DNA of 64,000 nucleotides from NCBI RefSeq assembly GCF_019100565.1, contig NZ_JAHRID010000010.1, forward strand, positions 111,385-175,384. The letters run 5' to 3'. The stretch comes from Arsukibacterium indicum (GTDB lineage Bacteria; Pseudomonadota; Gammaproteobacteria; Enterobacterales; Alteromonadaceae). The notes under the pieces were generated by a model. The model saw nothing but the letters and a program-made list of their open reading frames with translations. It searched no databases and was not told the DNA's origin. The translations under genes were made by a program, and so were the position numbers. Of this stretch, positions 53,702 through 62,845 are shown piece after piece. Numbering within the stretch: position 1 is the stretch's first letter; every line of letters begins with the position of its first letter.

Positions 53702-55731
53702 TGACAGTCATTTCAGTCTTGTTTAGTGCCGTATTCACAGCAAGCGTGACAGCGGCAGCCGCGGATCCTTATCAGCAGGTAAGGTTGCAGCTGAGCGGTC
53801 CAGAGCAACATGCCAAAGCCAGTATCAGCCTGCATCCGTATATCCTGGCAACCGACAGCACCGCATTAACTATTGATGCGCGATTGCCAGTTACAGAACT
53901 GGCTGCATTAGCAAATTTTGGTATCAGCTGGCAGCTATTGCCCGCTAGCGCTTACCCCGGGCAGGCAATTGATAGCCAGCGCGGCTCAGATAGTAATGTT
54001 AGCGCCAGCGCTGACACCATAGCCGGCTACCCTTGTTACCACACAGTAGAGGGCACCTATCAGCAAGCCGCCCAACTGGCCGCAGACTACCCGGAGGTAG
54101 CGCAGTGGGTTAGTATTGGCAGCTCCTGGCAACATACCCAGGGCGAAGGCGGCTACCCGTTAATGGTGCTCCGGCTTGGCCGACGCGAACCGGTGGCTGA
54201 TCCGGCTGATGAGCGGCCGGTATTATTTGTGCAAAGCGCTATGCATGCCCGCGAATATGTTACTGCGGAGCTTAACCTGCAGTTTGCCCGGCAGCTATTA
54301 GAAAATTACCAGCAGCAGGCCGATGCCAACTGGCTGCTGAATTTCACTGAAATACATTTGTTGTTTCATATGAACCCGGACGGCCGCAAATTCGCCGAAC
54401 AGGGCCAGCTGTGGCGCAAAAATGCCAACCTTACCCATTGCCCGCAGGACGAGCCAGGTGTCGATTTAAACCGCAATTTCAGCTACAGCTGGAATATCAG
54501 CAGTAATGGCTCCAGTGGCGAGGCATGCTCAACAGTTTACCGCGGCCCGCAGGCGGGATCGGAGCCGGAAACCCAGGCTGTAGAGAATTATATTCGCCAG
54601 CTATACAGCGACCGGCGTGGCGTCGGTTTTCAGGATCCGGCACCAGCAGACACCGCGGGTTTGCATCTTGATTTACATAGCGCCGGCGAGCTGGTGCTCT
54701 GGCCCTGGGGCCATACCAATGATCCGGCGCCAAACGCCAGTGAGCTGCAAACCCTTGGCCGCAAGCTGGCCTGGTTTAATAACTATTACCCCAGTCAGAG
54801 TATCGGCTTATACCCGACCGACGGTACCAGCGACAGCGTAAGTTATGGCGAGCTGGGTGTAGCTGCTATTACCCTGGAACTGGGCACCGGCTTTTTTCAG
54901 GGCTGTCAGTTTTTTAGCAACTCACTGCTACCGGCCAACTTACCGCTACTGAATTACGCGGCTAAAGTCAGCAAGGCGCCCTACCAGCTGCCAACCGGAC
55001 CCGATATAACTGCGTTGAACGTCAACGGAATCAGCCATGCTTATATTCAGGCGGGTGACGCAGTGACACTCTCTGTGACGGCCGATGATCAGCGATTCAG
55101 TCAGCGTAATGGCCGCGAGCAGGCACAAACGGTAGTGGCGGCCCGGATATACCGGCATGCGCCGCCCTGGCATAGCAGCAGTGTTGAATTGGCCACAGCG
55201 CAGCTGTTGCATAGTAATGACAATGGCAGTGTTGCCAGTTTTCAGGCAAATCTGCTAAGCAATAACTGGCCAGCAGGCAAGCAGTTGTTATATGTGCAGG
55301 CTGAAGATAGTGACGGTAATGTCGGTGCTGTCAGCGCAGTCTTTGTAACAGTAGGTGAGCTGCGCAGCCCTGTCGCTGATTTTACCAGCCAGTGCACTGC
55401 TCTTAGCTGCACCTTTAATGCGGCAGCCAGTAGCGCTGACTCGACGATCACGGCTTACCAGTGGCAGCTGTCTGATGGCAGCAGCTTCAGCGGTGCCACG
55501 GTAAACCACAATTTTGCCGGCCCGGGCAGTTATCAGGTAACACTAACCATTACCGACAGTGATCAGTTAACTGCCAGCAGCAGTAAAACTGTTACCGTCA
55601 GCACCCCGCCTCCACCGCCACCACCACCGGCCGTGGTTGAAGGCAGTGGTGGCAGCAACACTTTATATAGCGGCTTGTTGTTGCTGTTATTTGTCCGCCG
55701 CTTTTTTGAGAAAACCAATGCAAATATTTAA
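53701..55731 (+). CDS. secreted M14 zinc carboxypeptidase with PKD domain and GlyGly-CTERM-like tail
   Basis: A 676-residue exported peptidase. A signal peptide is followed by an N-terminal propeptide-like part, then the M14 domain with zinc site H182-x-x-E185 in AMHAREYV, MNPDGRKFAEQGQLWRK, GVDLNRNFSY, H326 in HLDLHSAG and catalytic E393 in TLELGTGF. A central beta domain and a PKD domain (about 555-635) come next, then seven consecutive prolines and the tail SGGSNTLYSGLLLLLFVRRF, like GlyGly-CTERM rhombosortase signals. It starts on the xerC stop codon (TAATG) and overlaps yigB, an unusual place for a secreted enzyme. Confidence 0.9.
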   Translation: MTVISVLFSAVFTASVTAAAADPYQQVRLQLSGPEQHAKASISLHPYILATDSTALTIDARLPVTELAALANFGISWQLLPASAYPGQAIDSQRGSDSNVSASADTIAGYPCYHTVEGTYQQAAQLAADYPEVAQWVSIGSSWQHTQGEGGYPLMVLRLGRREPVADPADERPVLFVQSAMHAREYVTAELNLQFARQLLENYQQQADANWLLNFTEIHLLFHMNPDGRKFAEQGQLWRKNANLTHCPQDEPGVDLNRNFSYSWNISSNGSSGEACSTVYRGPQAGSEPETQAVENYIRQLYSDRRGVGFQDPAPADTAGLHLDLHSAGELVLWPWGHTNDPAPNASELQTLGRKLAWFNNYYPSQSIGLYPTDGTSDSVSYGELGVAAITLELGTGFFQGCQFFSNSLLPANLPLLNYAAKVSKAPYQLPTGPDITALNVNGISHAYIQAGDAVTLSVTADDQRFSQRNGREQAQTVVAARIYRHAPPWHSSSVELATAQLLHSNDNGSVASFQANLLSNNWPAGKQLLYVQAEDSDGNVGAVSAVFVTVGELRSPVADFTSQCTALSCTFNAAASSADSTITAYQWQLSDGSSFSGATVNHNFAGPGSYQVTLTITDSDQLTASSSKTVTVSTPPPPPPPPAVVEGSGGSNTLYSGLLLLLFVRRFFEKTNANI

Positions 55732-56422
55732 AGCCCTGACGCCTGTCCAGGCATTATCTTTTGATTTAGATGACACCCTGTACGACAACTCGCCGGTTAT
55801 CGCGGCGGCCGAACAGGCTATGCTGACAGCGCTGCTCGAGCTTGCACCACAAAGTAACCAGACCGACAGCGACTTCTGGTGGCAGCACCGCTTAAAGCTG
55901 GCCAAACTAGAGCCGGAAATCCGGCATGATATTGGCCGCTGGCGTCTGTTGGGTATAGAGGCAGGCTTACTTGAACTGGGATTACCGCGCACAGAAGCTA
56001 AAAAAGTAGCGCAGCAGGGGTATGATGCTTTTCTCGACGCCCGTACCCGGATTACCCTGACTCCTGACATCACCGAATTGCTAACCAAACTGGCCAGCCA
56101 GTACCGGTTAGTTGCCATAACCAATGGTAATGCCTGTATTAATAAGATGGGCGTTGGTAAGTTATTTGAGTTCAGCCTGCAGGCCGGGCCGGCCGGTAAA
56201 ATGAAACCCTATCCGGATATGTTTCAGGTTGCAGCAGAGCGTCTCAAGCTTAAACCTGCGCAAATTCTGCATATAGGCGATAGCCACCGCGCCGATGTGA
56301 TGGGCGCCTTAGCCGCTGGCTGCCAGGCCGCCTGGCTTGATCACCACCGTCAACCGGTAAGTACCTTGCCGCATATCCGACTGACAGATATACGGCAGTT
56401 AAAAGCTTTAATTACAGCTTAA
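55718..56422 (+). CDS. yigB: HAD-family hydrolase YigB, FMN phosphatase
   Basis: A 234-residue HAD phosphatase with nucleophile motif SFDLDDTLYDN, motif II ITNGN, the lysine in GPAGKMKPYPDMF and motif IV HIGDSHRADVMGA. E. coli YigB dephosphorylates FMN to riboflavin. The ATG at 55718 is in the 3' end of the peptidase gene (14-base overlap); the longer frame is a shadow of that gene. The 3' end overlaps the convergent gene at 56419. Confidence 0.92.
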   Translation: MQIFKALTPVQALSFDLDDTLYDNSPVIAAAEQAMLTALLELAPQSNQTDSDFWWQHRLKLAKLEPEIRHDIGRWRLLGIEAGLLELGLPRTEAKKVAQQGYDAFLDARTRITLTPDITELLTKLASQYRLVAITNGNACINKMGVGKLFEFSLQAGPAGKMKPYPDMFQVAAERLKLKPAQILHIGDSHRADVMGALAAGCQAAWLDHHRQPVSTLPHIRLTDIRQLKALITA

Positions 56423-56793
56423 CTGGCTGCCCTGGCTGATGACCTGAAGCCGGCAACTACCCAGACAATAATTAAGTAAATAAGGATCGGCGGCACTACC
56501 GCTAAAAATAGCGCTGTGGTTATAGTGGTGGTTTTAGATTGCTGCACCTGATTTAACTGCTGCTGATATCGCTCAGCTAATTGCGCTGGGCTGTGCGCGT
56601 TAAGTTGGTGTGTAATTGAGCCTGCCACGGTGCCGTCCGGTTCCGGCTGTGCTTCCATTCGCTGGACAGCTGCTGTCAGCTCCCCAATACGTTCATCCGC
56701 AAAACTGACGTCCGAATGGGTTGCAAATGCAAGATAGCCAACCCACCCAGCAACGAGAATACAATAAAGCCGCTGCCAACCATTTAACCGCAT
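56419..56793 (-). CDS. hypothetical two-helix membrane protein
   Basis: A 124-residue protein with a membrane helix at about 7-24 (WQRLYCILVAGWVGYLAFA) and another at about 93-115 (ALFLAVVPPILIYLIIVWVV), with a charged soluble segment between them containing a possible coiled coil (LAERYQQQLNQVQQSK). The ATG at 56793 has an AAGGGAAA site. I do not recognise the family. It is absent from the standard xerC-yigB-uvrD order and so looks like an accessory gene. Confidence 0.6.
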   Translation of the reverse strand: MRLNGWQRLYCILVAGWVGYLAFATHSDVSFADERIGELTAAVQRMEAQPEPDGTVAGSITHQLNAHSPAQLAERYQQQLNQVQQSKTTTITTALFLAVVPPILIYLIIVWVVAGFRSSARAAS

Positions 56794-56926
56794 ATCATTT
56801 CCCTTTTTCTGCCACAAATGATTTTTAACAGAAAGATAGCGACTGAGCAACAAATAATTGGGTTAGTAGCTCTGTAAGCGTTGTCTTTCAAACATCGCTA
56901 CAGCCAATAAAAGCTTATATCACTGT

Positions 56927-56994
56927 TTATTTATCCACTAAATTCTGTTGCTTTACTTGGTGCTTACCGCAGGGCTGTTATAATGGCCGCAAAT
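56927..56994 (+). repeat. upstream copy of a duplicated promoter region
   Basis: TTATTTATCCACTAA (56927-56941) and, after 30 bases, a 23-base block at 56972-56994 (GGGCTGTTATAATGG then CCGCAAAT) recur at 58434-58492 before uvrD. The 23-base block is identical in both. The pair brackets the MFS gene. Confidence 0.85.
56957..56984 (+). promoter_or_regulatory. sigma-70 promoter, MFS gene copy
   Basis: TTGGTG at 56957-56962 and TATAAT at 56979-56984 are separated by 16 bases. The predicted start is about 190 bases before the MFS ATG, leaving a long leader with no obvious gene. The rest of the 380-base gap (56794-57175) holds nothing else I can identify. Confidence 0.6.
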
Positions 56995-57175
56995 ATCCGA
57001 ACTGTTATAACTCAACAAGCCTGATATATTTCACTGCGCAGCACCCACTGTAACTGTCGATTTATCGCAAAGCCAATCGACTAACATAAAAACTGGTTAT
57101 AGTACTTACCAGCTTTGGCCTGAAACAACGCCAGACCCTGCCTGCTAAGGAAAAGTTTAAACAAGGAAAGCTTCA

Positions 57176-58405
57176 ATGTCTGATTATTCTACCCATGCGC
57201 CCCAATCGCGCATCTCTACCGGTGAATTTACCTTACTGGTAGCGCTGATGATGTCTATTGTGGCGATTTCTATTGATGCATTATTGCCGGCACTGGATGC
57301 TATACGCGCTGATATAGTGCTGAGCAATCCGAATCAGGCGCAATTGGTGGTCAGTGCGTTGTTTTTGGGTATGGCGCTGGGCCAGCTGATTTGCGGCCCT
57401 TTGTCAGACGCTACAGGCCGAAAAAAAGTGCTTAATGGCGGCATAGCACTGTTTTTAGTGGGCACAGTGGTTTGCTATTTCGCTAATGATATTAATACTT
57501 TGCTATTAGGTCGTTTTATCCAGGGTTTAGGCGTTTCTGGCCCTTATGTGTCGGCTATTTCAATAGTGCGGGATAAATACTCCGGTAATGATATGGCACG
57601 CATTATGTCGTTGGTGATGATGATTTTCGTCATGGTACCGGCCTTAGCGCCCAGCCTGGGGCAAGCTGTGTTATGGGTTGGCTCATGGCGTGATATTTTC
57701 TTGCTATATGTGTTCTACGCCCTGTTAATTGTTATATGGATCTTTTGCCGGTTAGAGGAAACCTTGCCCGAAACGCATCGGATCCCAATGAGTAAAAAAG
57801 GCTTTGCCGAGGGTTTTAAAGAAGTCATCAGCAATGTACCGACAGTATGCTACATGATTTGCATGGGCTTGTTTTTTGGCAGTTTTATAGGCTACCTGAA
57901 TTCGTCGCAACAAATTTTCCAGGATTTATTCAAAACCGGAGAGCTGTTTACCTTGTACTTCGGCTTGCTGGCTATAGTGTTTGGCGCAGCCTCATTGGTG
58001 AACTCACGTTTAGTGCAAAAATGGGGCATGCAGCGTTTATCCGGCAGTGCTGTCTGGGGCATTATAGCCAGCTCAGGGCTGTTTCTATTGTTGCATTTAA
58101 GCGTGGAAATACAGCTGTGGATGTTCTTACTCTACGCTGCTGTTCTGTTTTTCTGTTTTGGCCTGGTGTTTGGCAATATCAACGCAATGGCTATGGAACC
58201 GATGGGCCATGTCGCAGGTATAGCAGCAGCGATTATCGGTTCAACGTCGTCCATTATGTCGATGTTTATCGGCACCATAATAGGCCAGATGTATAACGGT
58301 ACCCTTATTCCGGTAACTGCAGGTTTCTTTATTTTTGCCTGCATCAGTATGGCAATTCTCGCGTTCGCTAATACATACAAACTAAAGCAGCAAGAGCAAC
58401 AATAG
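57176..58405 (+). CDS. MFS multidrug transporter, Bcr/CflA type
   Basis: A 409-residue inner-membrane protein with twelve predicted helices. It has the drug:H+ antiporter motif A in GPLSDATGRKKVLNGG after helix 2 and motif C-like glycines near VPALAPSLGQAV after helix 4, as in Bcr/CflA exporters. The start has AAGGAAAG upstream. It is absent from the usual yigB-uvrD arrangement, and it lies between two copies of the same promoter segment, consistent with acquisition by insertion. The codon and base usage looks more AT-rich than that of uvrD. Confidence 0.88.
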   Translation: MSDYSTHAPQSRISTGEFTLLVALMMSIVAISIDALLPALDAIRADIVLSNPNQAQLVVSALFLGMALGQLICGPLSDATGRKKVLNGGIALFLVGTVVCYFANDINTLLLGRFIQGLGVSGPYVSAISIVRDKYSGNDMARIMSLVMMIFVMVPALAPSLGQAVLWVGSWRDIFLLYVFYALLIVIWIFCRLEETLPETHRIPMSKKGFAEGFKEVISNVPTVCYMICMGLFFGSFIGYLNSSQQIFQDLFKTGELFTLYFGLLAIVFGAASLVNSRLVQKWGMQRLSGSAVWGIIASSGLFLLLHLSVEIQLWMFLLYAAVLFFCFGLVFGNINAMAMEPMGHVAGIAAAIIGSTSSIMSMFIGTIIGQMYNGTLIPVTAGFFIFACISMAILAFANTYKLKQQEQQ

Positions 58406-58433
58406 CAAGCAGCAGTCAGACACAACTAACTGG

Positions 58434-58492
58434 TTATATATCCACTAACTAAGCTTGGCCTTCACGACCGGGCTGTTATAATGGCCGCAAAT
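58434..58492 (+). repeat. downstream copy of the duplicated promoter region
   Basis: TTATATATCCACTAA at 58434-58448 and the 23-base block at 58470-58492 repeat the sequence upstream of the MFS gene. The intervening part differs in length (21 against 30 bases). Confidence 0.85.
58455..58482 (+). promoter_or_regulatory. sigma-70 promoter of uvrD
   Basis: TTGGCC at 58455-58460 and TATAAT at 58477-58482 are spaced by 16 bases. The predicted transcription start is about 22 bases before the uvrD ATG, giving a short leader. No clear LexA palindrome overlaps it. Confidence 0.65.
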
Positions 58493-58511
58493 GGTTTACT
58501 GAGATGTGCTG

Positions 58512-60683
58512 ATGGATGTATCCAACCTGCTGGATGGCTTAAACGATAAACAACGTGACGCGGTGGCGGCACCGGCGCAGCATATGCTGATTTTAGCTGG
58601 CGCTGGCAGTGGTAAAACCCGCGTTCTGGTGCATCGTTTAGCCTGGTTAATGCAGGTGGAAACCGTCGCTCCCTATAGTTTGCTGGCGGTAACCTTTACC
58701 AATAAAGCGGCCCAGGAAATGCGCGGCCGGATTGAAAGCACTATAGGCGTAAGTTTAAACAACCTTTGGATGGGCACCTTTCATGGTTTGTCACACCGGA
58801 TGCTGCGGGCGCATTACCAGCAGGCCGGGTTGCCGCAGGGTTTTCAGATCATCGATTCTGACGATCAGTACCGGCTGGTAAAGCGGGTATTAAAAGCGCT
58901 TAATCTGGATGAAAAGCACTGGCCTCCCAAGCAAATTCAATGGTTTATTAATGGCCGCAAAGACGATGGCCAGCGCCCTGGCATGATAGATGCCGGTGGC
59001 GATTTCAGCCTGCAGCAGATGATAAAAATTTATGCAGCCTATCAGGAAATGTGTGACCGCGCTGGTTTAGTCGATTTTGCCGAAATACTGCTGCGCAGTT
59101 TTGAGCTGTTAAAAAACCATGCCGATGTGCGCGGCCATTACCAACAGCGCTTCCGCCATATTCTGGTAGACGAATTTCAGGACACCAATGCCATTCAGTA
59201 TAACTGGCTAAGGTTACTGGCAGGCACTGCCGCCAAGGTAATGATTGTTGGTGATGACGATCAATCCATTTATGGCTGGCGTGGCGCCAGGGTTGAAAAT
59301 ATTCAGCAGTTTTTGCGCGATTTTAACGGCGCAGAAACTATCCGGCTTGAACAAAACTACCGCTCTACCGCCACTATCCTAAAAGCCGCTAACGCCGTTA
59401 TTGCTAATAACAGCGGCCGGCTGGGCAAGGATTTATGGACGGAAGACAGCGACGGCGAAACCATTTCACTGTATACCGCCTTTAACGAACTGGATGAAGC
59501 GCGCTTTATTGTCAGCCGTATTCGCAGCTGGCATAACCAGGGCGGCAGTCTGACCGAAAGTGCTATTTTGTATCGGAATAATGCCCAGTCACGGGTACTG
59601 GAAGAAGCCCTGATTCAGGAAGGCCTGCACTATCGTATTTATGGTGGTTTACGCTTTTATGAGCGGCAGGAAATTAAAGATGCGCTGGCTTATTTACGCC
59701 TGATCAGCAACCGTCAGGATGACGCAGCGATGGAGCGGATTATTAATACCCCGGCCCGCGGCATTGGCGACACCACCATGAATAAAGTACGGCTGCACGC
59801 CCGCGGTGCGCAGCAAACCCTGTGGCAGGCCCTGCAGCAGATGTTACAGCAAAAGCAACTCAGTGGCCGCGCCGCCAATGCCATTGAGCAGTTTATGCAG
59901 CTTATCGATAGGCTGGAGCAGGAGCTGACCGACTTACCGTTATTTGAACAGGCCGAGCATATTATTAAACAATCAGGTTTATATGCGATGTATCAGGCTG
60001 AAAAAGGCGAGAAAGCCCAGACCCGGATCGAAAACTTAAATGAGCTGGTAACGGCCTGTCAGAACTTTAACAGCAACACTGTGGAAGATATGACGCCACT
60101 GGCCGCATTTTTATCGCAGGCCGCGTTGGAAGCCGGTGATTATCAGGCTGAAGAGCATTCAGACGCTGTGCAATTAATGACTCTGCACAGCGCCAAAGGG
60201 CTGGAGTTTCCGCTGGTATTTATTTGTGGCCTGGAAGAAGGTATGTTTCCCAGCCAGCAAAGTGGTGATGACCCAACCCGCCTGGAAGAAGAGCGCCGGC
60301 TTTGTTATGTCGGCATGACCCGGGCAATGCAAAAGCTGTATTTGTGCCATGCGGAAAGTCGCCGGTTATATGGTCAGGAGCAGTACCATAAAGCGTCACG
60401 CTTTATCCGCGAGATCCCGGCTGAATACCTGGAAGAAATCCGCTTAACCACTCAGGTAAGCCGGCCGGCTCAGGCTGGCCGTTTTGGCAGTGCTGCCAGC
60501 CATGTCGCCTTTGAAAACACCGGCTTTAAGCTTGGCCAGCGGGTGCTGCATGATAAGTTTGGTGAGGGTACAGTGCTCAACTATGAAGGCGTTGGGCCAC
60601 AGTCACGTATTCAGGTTAATTTTGATCAGCTTGGTAGCAAATGGCTGATGACAGCCTATGCCAGGCTGCAGGCCGCTGGTTAA
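58512..60683 (+). CDS. uvrD: DNA helicase II UvrD
   Basis: A 723-residue superfamily 1A helicase for nucleotide-excision and mismatch repair. It starts MDVSNLLDGLNDKQRDAV, with Walker A AGAGSGKT at 29-36, LLAVTFTNKAAQEMRGR as motif Ia, LVDEFQDTN (Walker B), VGDDDQSIYGWRGA, LEQNYRS and VGMTRA. The C-terminal tail ends with the UvrD-type WLMTAYARLQ. The ATG at 58512 matches E. coli; a GTG at 58506 is also open. Its stop codon is directly followed by the tmcA ATG. Confidence 0.97.
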   Translation: MDVSNLLDGLNDKQRDAVAAPAQHMLILAGAGSGKTRVLVHRLAWLMQVETVAPYSLLAVTFTNKAAQEMRGRIESTIGVSLNNLWMGTFHGLSHRMLRAHYQQAGLPQGFQIIDSDDQYRLVKRVLKALNLDEKHWPPKQIQWFINGRKDDGQRPGMIDAGGDFSLQQMIKIYAAYQEMCDRAGLVDFAEILLRSFELLKNHADVRGHYQQRFRHILVDEFQDTNAIQYNWLRLLAGTAAKVMIVGDDDQSIYGWRGARVENIQQFLRDFNGAETIRLEQNYRSTATILKAANAVIANNSGRLGKDLWTEDSDGETISLYTAFNELDEARFIVSRIRSWHNQGGSLTESAILYRNNAQSRVLEEALIQEGLHYRIYGGLRFYERQEIKDALAYLRLISNRQDDAAMERIINTPARGIGDTTMNKVRLHARGAQQTLWQALQQMLQQKQLSGRAANAIEQFMQLIDRLEQELTDLPLFEQAEHIIKQSGLYAMYQAEKGEKAQTRIENLNELVTACQNFNSNTVEDMTPLAAFLSQAALEAGDYQAEEHSDAVQLMTLHSAKGLEFPLVFICGLEEGMFPSQQSGDDPTRLEEERRLCYVGMTRAMQKLYLCHAESRRLYGQEQYHKASRFIREIPAEYLEEIRLTTQVSRPAQAGRFGSAASHVAFENTGFKLGQRVLHDKFGEGTVLNYEGVGPQSRIQVNFDQLGSKWLMTAYARLQAAG

Positions 60684-62762
60684 ATGCCGCTTACCGCTTA
60701 TTTGCAGCCGCTGCTGGCGCAAGCTGCTGCACGCCGGGTCCGCTTGCCGGTGCTGTTGCAGGGTGGCGAACAACCGCTGCTGCAAGCATGTGAGGAACTT
60801 ATTAGCAGCCTGACGCCGCAAAAACTCTACTGGCTGGGTGATGAAGCGCCAGCTAATGCCACCCCGCTTACCGCCGGCGCTAACTATCGGTTGCTGGGCA
60901 GCGAATGCGATATGCTGGTTATTAATGCCTTTAACGGTTTTAATGCTGATTTAGTCGCAGCCAGTGCAGGCTGTTTACGTGCCGGCGGCTTATGGCTGCT
61001 GCTGGCGCCAGAAGATGAAAAATGGTGCAGTCAGCCGAATCCGGCGCATGCTTCACTTTTGCCCTATCCAATTGATCCAAAGCAGCATCAGGGTCAGTTT
61101 ATTCGCTTCTGGTTAGCCCGACTGGCTGAATGTCAGATCCTAAAACTAACCCTGCTTAATAATCAGCTTAGCGTCGCTCAGCCTTTATCGTTGCCGGAGT
61201 ATATAGCGCCTGTTGAAGTTGCAATGCCTTATGCCAGCACTGAGCAGCAACAGGCTGTAACAGCCATTTTAAAGGTGGTGTCAGGCCACCGGAAACGGCC
61301 ACTGGTACTCGTTGCTGATCGTGGTCGCGGTAAGTCTGCAGCACTTGGCCTGGCAGCTGCATTGCTGGCAAAGCAAGGTAAAACAAGACTGGCTATTACT
61401 GCTGCCAGCCCCAATGCTGCAGCGACTGCCATTAACCATTATCAAAGCCAGCTAGCAGATACCACTGGCCTGCGCTTTATGCCGGTTGATACCTTGCTGG
61501 AACAAAAACCTGAACTGGATTTGTTGCTGATTGACGAGGCCGCTGCGTTACCAACAGCCGTGTTAAAGCAGTTGGCTGATAATTACAGCCGTATTGTGTT
61601 TGCGACAACTGAGCATGGCTACGAAGGCACTGGTCGTGGTTTTCAGCTGCGGTTTCAACGATATCTGGACCAAACGCAGAAAGGTTGGAAACGGCTCGAG
61701 CTAAAACAGCCTGTCCGATATCAGCTGAATGATCCGCTGGAACAACTTATTTTTAACAGCTTCCTGCTGCGCCAGCCGCTAACAGAAATGCAGTATCAGC
61801 CTGACCAGCAACTACAGCTTCGTTTTTTCCGGCAACCTGACTGGCATACTGCGTCTGCAAAACTGACGGCTGTATTTCACTTACTGAGCCTGGCGCATTA
61901 TCAGACCCAGGTTAAAGATCTGGCAGCATTGCTTGATAACCCCAGCCTGAGTGTTGCCGCCCTTTATCAACACGATCAGTTATTAGCCTGCGCGTTACTA
62001 AGTGATGAGGGAAAGCTGGAGCCGGAACTAACTAAGCAGGTATACCAGGGCAAACGTCGGGTGCAGGGGCACTTACTGGCACAAAGTCTGGCATTTCACC
62101 TGGCCCAGCCACAGCTAGCCAGCCAGCGGGTGGTAAGGATAATGCGAATAGCAGTGACGCCGCATTTGCAGCGCCTTGGTTTGGGCAGCCGGTTACTGCA
62201 TGGTATTTCGGAGTCAATTTCACAACAAAATACTACTGGGTTATTGGGAACCAGTTTTGGCGTCAGCCCGACACTGCTCTCATTTTGGCAGAAAGCCGGA
62301 TTTATCCCGGTACGGCTGAGCCACTTCGCCGATAATGCCAGTAGCGAACCATCAGTAATGATGCTTAAACCACTGGATAGCAATCACGAATTGTTAGTGA
62401 AGCAATTACAGCAGCGAGCGGGCAGTGAGTTGTACCAGTGCCTGTCTGAGTACCCGGCTAACTTAAGTTTTACTGTGATATGTAAGCTGATTTTGCCACC
62501 AACATCACCTTTAACCACAGCCGATATTGAACAACTGCAACTATTTGCTGTTGGCAAGCGGCCTTATGAACTGATAGCTGGCTTGCTACTAAACTGGTTC
62601 AATTTGAACTATCAGCAGCTGGAGCCTCTACCCGCCAGCGTAATTGCAGCCAGGTTATGGCAAAAACAAAGTTGGCAGACCATCAGTCAGCGCTTTCAAC
62701 TGCCAGGAAAAGCTGCCTGCATTTCGCTAATTCAACAGCAAATTGATACCAATAACCTTTAG
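60684..62762 (+). CDS. tmcA: tRNA(Met) cytidine acetyltransferase
   Basis: A 692-residue enzyme that makes N4-acetylcytidine at the wobble position of elongator tRNA-Met. A DUF1726-type N-terminal domain is followed by an RNA-helicase-like ATPase with Walker A DRGRGKSA (around 212-219) and Walker B LLLIDEAAALP, then a GNAT acetyltransferase domain (VVRIMRIAVTPHLQRLGLGSRLL, in two adjoining motifs) and a tRNA-binding C-terminus. Start is immediately after the uvrD stop codon, so expression is probably coupled. Confidence 0.94.
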   Translation: MPLTAYLQPLLAQAAARRVRLPVLLQGGEQPLLQACEELISSLTPQKLYWLGDEAPANATPLTAGANYRLLGSECDMLVINAFNGFNADLVAASAGCLRAGGLWLLLAPEDEKWCSQPNPAHASLLPYPIDPKQHQGQFIRFWLARLAECQILKLTLLNNQLSVAQPLSLPEYIAPVEVAMPYASTEQQQAVTAILKVVSGHRKRPLVLVADRGRGKSAALGLAAALLAKQGKTRLAITAASPNAAATAINHYQSQLADTTGLRFMPVDTLLEQKPELDLLLIDEAAALPTAVLKQLADNYSRIVFATTEHGYEGTGRGFQLRFQRYLDQTQKGWKRLELKQPVRYQLNDPLEQLIFNSFLLRQPLTEMQYQPDQQLQLRFFRQPDWHTASAKLTAVFHLLSLAHYQTQVKDLAALLDNPSLSVAALYQHDQLLACALLSDEGKLEPELTKQVYQGKRRVQGHLLAQSLAFHLAQPQLASQRVVRIMRIAVTPHLQRLGLGSRLLHGISESISQQNTTGLLGTSFGVSPTLLSFWQKAGFIPVRLSHFADNASSEPSVMMLKPLDSNHELLVKQLQQRAGSELYQCLSEYPANLSFTVICKLILPPTSPLTTADIEQLQLFAVGKRPYELIAGLLLNWFNLNYQQLEPLPASVIAARLWQKQSWQTISQRFQLPGKAACISLIQQQIDTNNL

Positions 62763-62845
62763 TCAAGCCACTAAGTACTGTTTTAAACACGGGAAAAGTG
62801 CTACTGTGCGGCGTTTTTATTAGAATCTTACTGATCATCTACTCT

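Noticed and set aside
58470..58492. LexA box at the uvrD promoter
   Set aside because: CTGT is present but no matching ACAG follows at the right distance.
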